Shown here one piece after another: positions 25,734 to 37,600 of a DNA stretch of 64,000 bases. The translations under genes were made by a program, and so were the position numbers. The stretch is from Bedellia somnulentella (taxonomy: Eukaryota; Arthropoda; Insecta; Lepidoptera; Bedelliidae): the NCBI GenBank assembly GCA_963576735.1, contig OY755183.1, positions 16,015,213 through 16,079,212 on the forward strand. Reading direction: 5' to 3'. Below the pieces are notes generated by a model, which was not told the DNA's origin, made no database searches, and was given only the letters and a program-made list of their open reading frames with translations. Every line of letters starts with the position of its first letter. Within the stretch, counting starts at the first letter, position 1.

Positions 25734-26149
25734 GGCTTATTCCGTTTATCCACCCTAAAACAGCCTCCCTAAGTCGGATATTCGGAAACGCATGTCCGTT
25801 TAGCCACCCTGAACGGGGTGGATATCCGGAATGCATATAATATGGTTCTTCCGATTTTCTACCCTGCCTACGTACAGTCGTTTACAGAAAAAAGACCCTA
25901 AGTTTGTGAGATATTTTTATTCAAACTGTAAGTAAGAAAGTAAGTATGATGATCTTAAGTATTTTAATGTTCACGATGTTTCTTGGACCCATTTTGTTTC
26001 TGTAAATTACTGTACTTGGGGTAAAAAATCGGAAGAACCATATTATATGCATTCCGGATATCCACCCCGTTCAGGATGGTTAGACGGACATGCGTTTCCG
26101 AATATCCGACTTAGAGAGGCTGTTTTAGGGTGGATAAACGGAATAAGCC
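25734..26149. mobile_element. Foldback element, 125-bp arms
   Basis: Long inverted arms, about 25734-25864 and 26025-26149, nearly perfect (for example CCGGAATGCATATAATATGG and its complement). The end sequence is GGCTTATTCCGTTTATCC. The arms surround about 160 bp that itself begins and ends with TACAGT/ACTGTA-like inverted blocks. ACTCCAT flanks both sides (25727-25733 and 26151-26157), which suggests a 7-bp target duplication. No coding sequence. Confidence 0.8.
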
Positions 26150-26159
26150 GACTCCATTT

Positions 26160-27610
26160 GTAAAACATCTTCACTATTACCCTTTGTACATCCTAAAAGG
26201 GATGGTCGTTTTTGTATTATATCCTGTTCCTTTTATGCTGTTAAATAAATGTTTTATGAACGAAATTTTGTATTGTTTGTCTCTAAATTACCTAATACAA
26301 ATGTAGGAAAAGTATAATACGAACTCAAGTATAGTGAGTGTACTGTTAAATAAGCAAAAAATGTATTTCTTCTACCACTACTTGTAGGCACTACAAGGGT
26401 GGACCCAGCCACATGGGCAAGATGGGCATACCCACAACCCTAATCGACCTACGATTCCACACTTTTATGGTCTATTGAGGCTAAAGCTGATATGATGATA
26501 CTAATCACTATAGCCAAGAGAATTGTAGGTGCCTATGCCCACTACCTTTTTTGAGAGCTGGATCCGTTCCTGAGGCACTAATCAGGGAGAGTGTAAATTT
26601 TTATTGAGAATGTTTTGTTCCATACTCTTACCGTTGTCTCGTTGCCGTCTCGTTAAATGGGTATGTTAGTAATTTTGAGAAAATTCATGACTAACACATA
26701 TAAATCTTCAAAATTAAGATCTATAGATTACCATTTTATAGACCTACCACTTCTAAAAATACATAATGAAAATTTTTGTTCCTTGTTTATTTTCATTCCG
26801 TCCGAAGCAAATGGCTTGGCTCAGGTTCGAGAAAGCTCTCCAGTGAGAAGTAGTAATGAACGTTTTGATTTATTTTTTTCTATTAAAATTCGGTGTATAG
26901 ACGTAAAATAACAATTAGTAGTAGTAGTTAATAATATGATAAAGAGTTTTTTTTTGCATTCCTTGGCAATGGCACTACTAAACAAACTGTCAGTCGTGTC
27001 CTCTTGTACTTGTGAAGTTTTCGTCAGTTCAAAATTGGTTCAAAATGATCAAACAAAAGGTAAAAAAGTTAAAAATGTTGTACAGAATATAACTGGTTTT
27101 AGCTATTAATATACCAGGGAAGTAAACATTCATGGAGTTCACTGAAAACTTCGCCACTAACCATCATTCACTACGTATACAACCCCATTGGGTTGGCAGA
27201 GGTACTAATACTTCGTTATTGTTTGTGAGTTTGTAATGAATCCAGTCCGATTCGCTTGACCGATGTCAAAACCAAATGTATGCCAAAATCGATTACTTGT
27301 CGAAAGCTACAAATTTCATCAATACCTTAGGCTACCTTACGCTTAATGGCAGAGGGGTGAGCAGAAACAGAAGGTCAGTTCAGTTAGTTAAAAATACCCA
27401 TCACAAAAAAAACATTACCTAAGCTGGGCGGCGGACCACTAGTATTTCACCATTTCATGTTCAAATGCATATTTATTTTTATTGAATGGGTAGAAAGCTG
27501 GGATTAGAAAGAATAAGGAACTCTTTATTTCACATCGCAAATTATTGCATATTCAAAGAAAGGAATTTGTTTTTTCGTCATTTGTGGAATCGAAATCATA
27601 AAAATAAATA
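26160..27610. other. No gene seen
   Basis: Intergenic DNA. A fragment at about 27185-27230 (CCATTGGGTTGGCAGAGG then TACTAATACTTC) matches the minus strand of the SINE-B 3' part. The open frame 26657-26911 has no supporting signal. Confidence 0.35.
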
Positions 27611-27614
27611 AACG

Positions 27615-27690
27615 AAGCTAGAGAGGTTTGGCGATCAATAGTCTCTGCCTACCCCTAGGAAATAATGGCGTGAGTATATGTATGTATGTA
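27615..27690 (+). mobile_element. 3' end of TATG-tailed LINE
   Basis: Short fragment: GAAGCTAGAGAGGTTTGG, CGATCAATAGTCTCTGCC, AATGGCGTGAGTATATG and TATG repeats, as in the longer copies. Confidence 0.65.
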
Positions 27691-28084
27691 AGAAATGATT
27701 TAATATTCAATAAAAAAGTAAATTAAAAGCTAACATGATAAAAAACAACTTTAAACAAACATTTTAATTTATTGCAGTCGTGATCTCATTTAAGCGCAAT
27801 TGGCGGTCTTCTCTCAGCGATATCCTAAAGTAAATCTTTTTATAGTAAGATTAGTAAATTAATAGCAATGATAGGTACAAGACCGAGATTTTTGTTCATA
27901 ATTATATAAAACTTATTGATACAACACAAGGTACTTATTAAAATTTAAATCCTAACGAATAATCGATTGGCTTTGTACGTTACTTAACCTTTATTTTTTG
28001 GCTATTATAGGTTTCTCAGTAATATGCATCGAAATGTAGGTCAGAAACAATCATTTTATTCAACAAAAAGAGTATCAAAAATAT

Positions 28085-28177
28085 GCTCCAGGTGAGGCTC
28101 GAACTCACAACCCCGGCATTTCTCACACGTACACTGTCTTATAAGTACCGTGCGCTAACCAATTGCGCCACTGGAGC
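28085..28177 (-). tRNA. tRNA-Ile(UAU) with 20-nt intron
   Basis: It folds into a complete cloverleaf: acceptor GCTCCAG/CTGGAGC, D arm GCGC-loop-GCGC, anticodon stem CGGTA/TGCCG, T arm GTGAG-TTCGAGC-CTCAC. The loop CTTATAA gives anticodon UAU, which reads AUA isoleucine codons. A 20-nt intron lies at the standard place, between positions 37 and 38, so the gene is 93 nt and the mature tRNA 73 nt. Internal A and B boxes are intact. The sequence matches the eukaryotic tRNA-Ile(UAU) family, whose genes typically carry introns. It lies about 425 bp upstream of the TMF1 start and reads away from it. Unlike the tRNA-like repeats, it keeps U33 and every stem. Confidence 0.93.
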
Positions 28178-28601
28178 TCTAACTTTGGTGGGCAAAATAC
28201 GCATATGCGATCGATAGGTAAAAAAAATCGTCATTTGACATTTATTTTATCAGCTAAACGTCAGATTGAACTCAGCAAGCGTCAAAAAACAATAATCGTG
28301 GAAGTGTATAACTTTTCTAATAAAAATACAATTTAAAGTGATTTAACCATCTGAAGCTTCTGAAACTTGTAAATTGGGATCTTGTGTTATTAGTATCATC
28401 ATGGCAAAAACTTAGGCTCCAACGTTAAATATTTAGATGAGTTGTGTAAGTGTTATTGTTTTGCAAAAAGTGTGTTTGTTTACGGTGCTACGCTGGAACT
28501 TTAATTAATAAGCAAAGCAGCAGAAAATGTTCTCATATTTATAAACTTGCCGATGTAAAGATACGGTTTGCGGTTGAGGTAAATTTTAATGATTTATCAA
28601 C

Positions 28602-31600
28602 ATGAATTGGTTCGACACATCAGGGCTGACAAGTCTTGCAAAAACCGCATTGAAAGAGGCTCAAAAAACAATAGATAAGGCGTTAGACATTCAAGATGAC
28701 AGCAGTGAGGAACAAGATGCTTCTACGTCATCTAAACCCGATACCGTCACCAACACACCTACTAAGGATTCCAAAGATTTCTTTGCTTCTTGGGGCTTGA
28801 CAGTGAGCGCTGAAAGTTCCAACGATGTTGTTCAAGATTCAGTGGTCACTGAGAGTCCAAGTAAAACCACAACTCAAAGCTTATGGGGTTCATTTGCTGG
28901 ATCCTTCTATGACCCTGAGAAAAAAGAGGCTATTGTTTTACCACCAAAAGCAAAGTCTATGAATGTTATTTCAGACTCAAGTGGTGATATTCAAGATGAT
29001 ATGTTTTCGAAAAGTCAGCTTGTAATGTCAGATAACCTGGAGAATGAGAGTAAGACTGATGAGGCCTGTGCTAAAATAGGTGAAAGGAGAAGTTCATCTC
29101 GGACTGCTGGTCTCTCCTTAGTGTCCAGTAGAAACAGCTCTGATTCAGTGGAAATACTGTCACATAGTTTGAAAACAACACCTGATTCTGAAGCTGCTTC
29201 CGTGCACTCAACATCACACAGTAGTAGTGTGGGTCTCAAGTTCAACTCAGAATCAGTGGAAATTCTTCCTGATAGTTTAATAAGTCCTAGTTCTATAGAG
29301 TGCCTTGGTTTTGACAGCTCCCCCAGTGATAAAAATAGTAGTTCATCCTCTAATCTGAGTTCAGAGGAAGACAGTAGTAATAAGAAGTTGACCCCTGTTG
29401 CTGAAAAGACTGCAGAGACTGCCGATAGTGTTAGTTTGGTGGAAGATGATGAGGATACAATGTCATACAATTCTGTATCAGAATGTACTGCTCCAACTGT
29501 CCTAGATAATGATGATAAAGTATCAACACATATAAAGCCAGTATTCAGGGTTGAAAGCAAGAAAGAATCAGTATTGTTGGAGTCAGTATCACTGCGTATG
29601 CAGGCTAGTGAAAATTCTTCCAATGATGGGTCATGGTCCGACAGAACATTGAATGCAGAGGACAGTTTTAATTTGGATTCTACTTTGGAGGAGAAACGAG
29701 ATACAGAAGAGGATGCACTTATGGAGAAATTGAGTGATTCCTCTTCTTTTTACAATGTCAATGTATCATCGATGGTCCAGTCCAGTAGTTCTGCGTTTGT
29801 GAATATAGAGCAGCAGCAATGTAGTCCAGACAGCAATGATTCATCACAAAAAGATAGCATCAAAGAAAGAACATCACCAATTAGTTCTGATAGTAAGAGT
29901 GATCTAGTGAAAATAGGTTCAGACCGAACATCAGGTCATACATCTGGTGATGAACTTGAAACTGCCACATCTTCAGACATAGAAATCATACCTAGTCCAA
30001 ATGGAGATAATCATAGCTTTAGTCGAAACAGTCCAGCCAAGTATGGTGCAAAGCAAGGAAAGTTTGATGGAAGTACTTCTCCAAATCTAGTAGACAGGGT
30101 TCTAGGCAAGACTTTGGCTACTAAAATTCGTGGTCATAACAGGGAACTCTCAGAAGCATCAATTCAAAGTAACACCAGTGATGAGAGCCAGGGTTCAGAG
30201 AATGATAGACTGATACGGAGACTGTGTGAGATGTCTGAAATTTTAGAGGCTCGAGAATCCAAACTAATGGAAGTTAGTCGAACCAATGCAGAGCTTGTTG
30301 AGAGTAATTCTGATTTAAAATCTCAAGTTGAAAGCCTATTAGCTAAACATGAAAGCAGTGATATTAACACAATAACAGAAGACTACACTCAAAGAATGTC
30401 AGCCTTGGAGAAAAAATTTCAACAAGCAATCAGAGATAAGGTGAGTGGATTAGCTATGTTCAATTATCATGATAAGGTATTTAGTTAATTAAAGCAATGG
30501 AAAGTTTTAATAGTTTATGAATAGTTATTTTTTCTATCATATTGGTTATCCCAACACTACAATATCAAAAAAGGTTTGCCAGAGCTTAAGGCTGAAAAAT
30601 TTGTTTGCCGCTTTATATGTTTATGATAAATGATTAATTTTGAATACATACATACATATGCTCACGGCTATAAATCGAAAAGATGGTAAAAATAAAGGTT
30701 TTTGGTGATGGGTCTCCAACCGCATCGTCCAAAAATCCAATAAAAAGCCCCAATACCCTTAGTCGCCTCTTACGACACCCGTGGGTAGCTAGTAGTGGTA
30801 GGTATTAATTTTGAATCTAATACAATTATTTGTGATGGACCCCAGTGATTCCCATTTAGTTACTAAACACCAAATTCCTTAGTTACCATGTAAGAAACTT
30901 GTGAGAAAACAACCAATTATTAAACCAAAGCTAGTTAGTGCATTAATATATTATTTTATTCAAACAGGACCAACTCAGAAAGCAACTGGATACCTTAAAA
31001 ACTGAAACAACAAAGAAAAATATGTCTGAACTAGAGACATCTTTGAAAGAAAAGGACGACATCATATCCCAGTTGCAAGAGGAAGGAGAGAAGCTGTCGC
31101 GGCAGCAGTTGCAACATTCCAATATTATAAAGAAATTGAGAGCCAAAGAAAAGGACAACGAACAAGTTATCAAAAGTTTGAGGTAATAAATAAAACTTTA
31201 TTTTAAATCTTTTTGTTCATGAAAACCTTATGTGGGGATTGTGGGGCATTGTGGGGAAAGAATAAATAAAGGAAAGAAAAATTTCGACACAGGCAGGAAT
31301 CGAACCCGCGACCTCGTGTATACGCCCCCGTCGCTCTGCCAATTCAGCTACCGTTTCAATGGCTGCCAGCGCGAAATTCTTCTATCCTTTATTTCTTTTA
31401 CACGTTTAAGTAGTGTTTGCTGTGTCGAAATTTTTCTTTCCTTTATTTATTCTTTATTTATCAGTAATAATTAAAACTGTTTTTTTTAGTTATTATGTCG
31501 TCCAATGTTTGTATGATCTTACTTTTTTATTGCAAGTTACAATAGTCTTTTATCCACAGAATGATTAAAAATACCTTTTTAAGTAGCCGATGGATAATGG

Positions 31601-34600
31601 TAATAGCCTTATTTTATCTGACGTAATGTTTTGAAAAGTTTCATGTGTTGTGTTGTATTTTCTAGCTCGCACTCGGCAAGTGGTGAACTACAACTTAATA
31701 ACCCTATTTATTGTAGTTTCGAACCCCTTCATAACACAAACTCAATCATGATGATATTTTTTATACATACATACATACGAGGGCTGCTATTTATGTATCC
31801 GGAACTGGCCACTTACAGAACAATAATTTAAAAAGTAATTACATCATTTAAAAATAGAACTCTTTAGCTTTAGAATACATTTATTTTTATGTGACTGTCA
31901 ATTGTTTTCACATCGTAGCGTCATTTTGAAAATTGCGTGTCTTCACCACCATGGATTTAACTCGTGAACATTTTCGTGCCATGATTTTTTACGATTTTCG
32001 GCGTGGTCTAACTCAAAAACAGTGCATCGATCAGCTTACTTCGACTTTTGGGGATGAAGCACCCTCAAAGACCACTGTGTATCACTGGTTTAGCGAGTTT
32101 AATCGTGGACGATCTAAGCTTACTGATGAAATTAAAGAAGGTCGCCCTAAAACGGTCGTTGTACCTCAAAACATCGATGCTGTCCGGGAACTAATAACTC
32201 AAGATCGTCATGTTACATATCGTGAGATAGAGGCATCTCTGGGCATTAGTATGACGAGCATACATAAGATACTTCATGAACATTTAGCTGTAAAAAAAAT
32301 TTGCTCCCGTTGGATTCCGCACAACTTGAGTATTGATCAAAAACAGGCTCGTGTCGATTGGTGCAAAGAAATGTTAAAAAAATACAACCGTGGTGCGTCA
32401 AAAGCTGTTTATAATATCTACACAGGTGACGAATCTTGGATCTACGCTTACGACCCCGAAACTAAGCAGCAGTCCACGGTGTGGGTGTTCCAAGATGAGC
32501 CGAACCCAACAAAAGTTATTCGTGCAAAAAGCACATTGAAGCAAATGGTCGCTTGTTTTTTTGGTATAAATGGCCATGTAGCTACAGTGCCTTTAGAGAA
32601 TCGTAAAACTGTTAATTCGGAGTGGTATACGACCATTTGTTTGCCGGAAGTCTTTGAACAAATAAGAAAGACTAACCGACAACGTAGAATCATTCTGCAT
32701 CACGACAATGCTAGCTGTCACAGGTCGGCCGTCACAACTCAGTTTTTAGAAGCTCAAAAGATCGAATTGACAGGTCATCCGCCGTACAGCCCTGATTTGG
32801 CACCCAATGATTTTTATTTATTTCCAAATGTGAAGAAAAAATTACGTGGTCAACGTTTTTCGAGCCGCGAAGAGGCAGTCGATGCGTTCAAAATGCACGT
32901 TTTGGAGATACCTCAGTCTGAGTGGAAAAAGTGCTATGAAAATTGGTTTCAACGCATGCAAAAGTGTATAGATCTGAGCGGCGAATATTTTGAGAAGCAA
33001 TAAAACCATATTAATTGATATCTGTTTGTTTCTTTTTTTTATTCCGGATACATAAATAGCAGCCCTCGTACATATTGTTACGGCTATGAATCCCTTGAAG
33101 TGATGGCCAGAGCTAGGGAATCAGAAATTCCTCAGCCACTTGGAAGTTGCGTGGGGAAAAGATGGTGGAATAAAGGTTGATGGTGATGGGTCTCCAACCG
33201 CATCTCCCAACAATCCCTTAAAAGCCCCAATACCGTTAGTCGCCTCTTACGTACACCCACCGGAAGAAATGGGGTAGTGTTATTCTAAGCCAATACTACA
33301 CAGCCATCTATATATTGATGTTTTTTATATAGTCCTTTTTTCCATCAATTGCAGAGATAAGATAGCTGAGCAGTCCTCGGAGCTAGATCGTCTAAAACGG
33401 TCCATATCAGCTAAGGAGGAAGTGGAGGTGACCCAAATAGAAGCAGTATACCGGCTGACCACCGCTAATAAGAAATTGGAGACCGATTTATTGGAGGTAA
33501 CATCTTTAAGGGCTACTTTACACTCGCGCGTTATTCGTGGGGTGAAAATACGGGGTATACGGCGTGTAGTTTTTTATATTAGCGCCCCACCGCTTTTAAT
33601 AATTTGTTCCCCTTGTAATCGTATCTTTGACATCCTATTGGGTATTTTACCGATGTTAATATAGGTTTTAATACTTTTTATTTAATTTTTTGGAAATAAT
33701 TGATTGCTGCTAGCCACGTGACCTGTGCGGTTTTAAAATGTCTTTGTGTGTCGAGTAGTTAGGCCGCCAACGTGTGTGTACCTAAGCTAAATTGATCTCC
33801 TATTGTGAGCAAGAGCAAAACCAAATCGCGAAATAATCTAAATCCTTTAAACGTAATACATTCGTCATCATTATATTATAGTCACAGCTGATTTGAAAGG
33901 TTTGAAATAAACATTAATATTTTTTGCAACTTTCTTATCGTAAGAAAAATCCATTGACTTTTTTGTATATATACATACATACATATACTCACGCCATTAG
34001 TTCCCATTGGGGTAGGCAGAGACTATTGATCGCCACTTCGCACGATCCTGACAAACCTCTCTAGCTTCGTTTACATCCATTAATCTTTTCATACATGCTC
34101 TTTTATTCTTCATACTTCGGACACCAGCCTTTTTGAGCACACTCTCAATTTGGTTCAAGTGTGTTGTCCGTGGTCGTCCTCTACTAACATTACCATCCAC
34201 ACTAGCTCTATAGATCCCTTTTACCAATTTTCTATCATCCATCCTCTCTATGTGCCCAAACCATCTCAACATTCCTTTTTCTATCTTTCTTACAATATCA
34301 TCTTTCACACCACACTTCTCACGAATAACACTATATTGTTGTATGTTGTATATATATATATACAACTTCTCACGAATAACACTATATTGTTGTATATTGT
34401 ATATATATATATATATATATTGTATATATATATATATATATACAATACGAGTTCTACAAATAAATTGAATTACATGAGTAGCAACAAATTAACGAATAAT
34501 TGTTACATTGACAGACAAAAAGTCTCCTAGATGATACGACACAGAAGTTAGAATCAACAAAAACGACATTAGACATAGTTCGCAAAGAACTACACGACGC

Positions 34601-37600
34601 TCAAAGATCAAGTAGCGAACTACAACGCAGAAGAGACACGAGTTCTCAACTCGAGAAAGAGAAAGAGTTGTTGGAGAGTGAGAATGAGAGATTGAGAGCT
34701 CAGCTTCAGCAACTTCGGAGCGATATGATGCAAGGTTCGATATAACTAAATGTTATATTTTTTGAAATACTGTAGATTTTAATGGCTTTTATTGCTGTAG
34801 ACAGTAATATAAATTTTTGATGAAGGGCATATTTGACCGATATCTATGATAAGAATCTTTCTGGCAACCCATATATGTCCCCAAAGAGCTCGAGCCTACC
34901 TTATATAGGGTGATTTGGCCATAGTCCACCACGCTGGCCAATTTCGGGTTGGTAGACTAACGACTACTACCGTGATAGTAGCCGGGAAAACTGATAAGAA
35001 TACTTAAGTAAAATGTGAATAAAATAAATACCTGTTCCATTACTTCCCCGGGTGTCGTACAAGATGACTTAGGGTTTTTGTGGTAAGTGATTGGCTGGAG
35101 ACCCATCATTAACCTTCATTTTAGTAGGCAGGAAGAATTATAACGCGAAATAAAATACTCTGCCTATAAGCCAATCTAATGTACTCTTATCAACTAATTA
35201 TTGTATAGAATTTTTCATTAACCGAATATTTAAGGACACATAAGAAAAGTACAACCAATCACCCGCTTTATTGTAACACGGGAAACTAAATAACTTTATA
35301 AACCATGTAACCATATTCCAATTAATTTGTCAGAGGAACGTCGCTGGGCCTCTCGCTTGGAATCAATGCGTCAGGAAGTAGCGGAGGCTCGCTTAGAGGC
35401 CGGAGGGGCGCAAGGGGAAGGGGCCGGAGTGGGCAGCGCGGCCTTACTGGCCCAATTAGCCGCTTTACAACAGGCCGCTGTGGCCAGAGAAGCGGAGTAT
35501 GCGCGCGGGAAGCAGGTTGCTCAGAGGAAAATTAGTAAGTTTTTGTCTGTGTTTATAATATGTATATGAATTAAAATATAAATGATAGTTATAAAGACGT
35601 TAACTCGCTGATGTATATTACTGGAATAATAGTATAAATAATAATACATATATTAGTCTTACCACAAAAGTTCTTAAATAAATGACGGATTCGACGAAAA
35701 TTCTTACTATCTATAACTTTGTTTCATAGAAATATTTTAAATACAAATTATGTGATAGTTAGGCGTTCTCAACATTTGCATTCTATCTGAAAATGTAGAC
35801 AAGTGGTCTTCCGAATTTGTAAAAAAATCGGAGGTAGGGAACGCAAACACTACTTAAAAAGTGTAAAACAAACAAAGGATAGAATAATTTCGCACTGACT
35901 GTAGCTCAATTGGCAGAGCGACGGGGCCGTATACCCGTGGTCGCGGGTTCGAACCCCGCCGGTGACGAAATTTTCCTTTCCTTTATTCATCTTTTATTTA
36001 CTAATTGAGCAGTTATTTACTCTAAAGTTATATTGACCCCAACGTATTATTTTAAGTTCCATTGTTCCTCTTTATTTCTTACTCCAAGGCTTCCCAAATT
36101 TTTTTCTGCTGTGGCGCCCTTGAAGATAGGTAATTTTTTGAATTAGGGTTAGGGAAGCCCTGTCCTACTCTATTTTGTTTCAACAATATTCTTTCTTACA
36201 TACATACATACATACATACATATACTCACGGCTATAAATCCCTAGACGGGTAGCCAGAGCTAAGGATTTAGAAATTCCTCAGCCACTTTTGGAAATATGA
36301 GTGGGGAAAGATGGTTAAATAAAGGTTATTGGTGATGGGTCTCCAACCGTATCGCCCAAAAATCCCTTAAAAAGCCCCAATACCGTTAGTCGCCTCTTAC
36401 GTACACCCACCGGAAGAAAAGGGGTAGTGCTATTCTAAGCCGACACTACACAGCAAAGTTAAAAGTTAAAGTTATTCTTTCTTAAGTTGCTGATTTGTTC
36501 AACGGTTTGTTGAGCTACACGATGTTGTACGTCACTGGTCCTATGTTTCATGAAAAATGAAATACTGTATGTCGTGTAGTGCCGGCTTAGAATGTCACTA
36601 CCCCTTTCTACCCACGGGTGTCGTAAGAGGTGACTAAGGGTAAAGGGCTTTTTTCAGCGGTTTTTGAACGATGCGTGTGGAGACCCGTCACCAACGATAC
36701 TTTATTTCTACTATCTTGTCCCCTATCAACTTTCAAATGTGGCTGAGGAGTGTCTAAAGCTCTAGCTGGTCCCTTTTTGGGATTTATGGCCGTGAGTATA
36801 TGTATGTATAATAATGAAATATACAGTTAAAATCATTAACAATACAGGTTCTATTTGCCAAACTTAAAGGTAGCTGATGTGAGGAATTATAACACCGATG
36901 ATGTTTTTAAAAAGTAATTTTTAAATGTTTGTGGGAGTCATGTTAGAGAGCACACTACTGCGGACTCAAACGCACTAGCAGCGTCTCATTCATATTCTTA
37001 CATCGCGGAGTGTAAATGTTATTCGAGTTAAGCATAGATACAAATTATAAGTTGGTACATGGCCAGTATATCTTTGCTGTTCCCACAGTGGTGACCCCTC
37101 GATAAGAACACACGCTTCCTTCTACTACATTTCTCGATCTACCCGCAACTTCTATTTCTCGCTTACCTCACTACACCATTCATTCAGCAGGGCATCAACA
37201 GGCATGCAATCACCGGCCTCACTGCTCACACTGAATTTGGTAATTGGTAAAAGGTTTCTCCTAGCTTTTATATCGTCATATCGACTAGGAGGGGTGTACT
37301 TTGGGATTCATGTTAGAGCTCACACTACTGCGGACTCAAACGCACATAGCAGCGTCTCACTCATATTCCTACATCGCGGAGTGTAAATGTTTTTCGAGTT
37401 AAGCATAGATACAAATTATAAGTTGGTACACGGCAGGGTGTACTGGCTAGTATATCTTTGCTGTTTCCACATGTTTATCTACAATTGTGTCGTGCTGTAT
37501 TTATAGTTCATTTTATTTTGTGTTTTTCCAAATTTTTACCTTTGACCCTTGTTATCGAAACTACACTTGCCTCTCTTCGTAAATTTTCAGTGGAACTAGA

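Noticed and set aside
29015..29623. 202-residue minus-strand open frame inside TMF1 exon 1
   Set aside because: It is the antisense shadow of the Ser/Asp-rich TMF1 coding sequence.
33422..33664. 80-residue frame at TMF1 exon 3
   Set aside because: Only the part up to 33496 is coding; the rest is intron read-through after the GTAACA donor.
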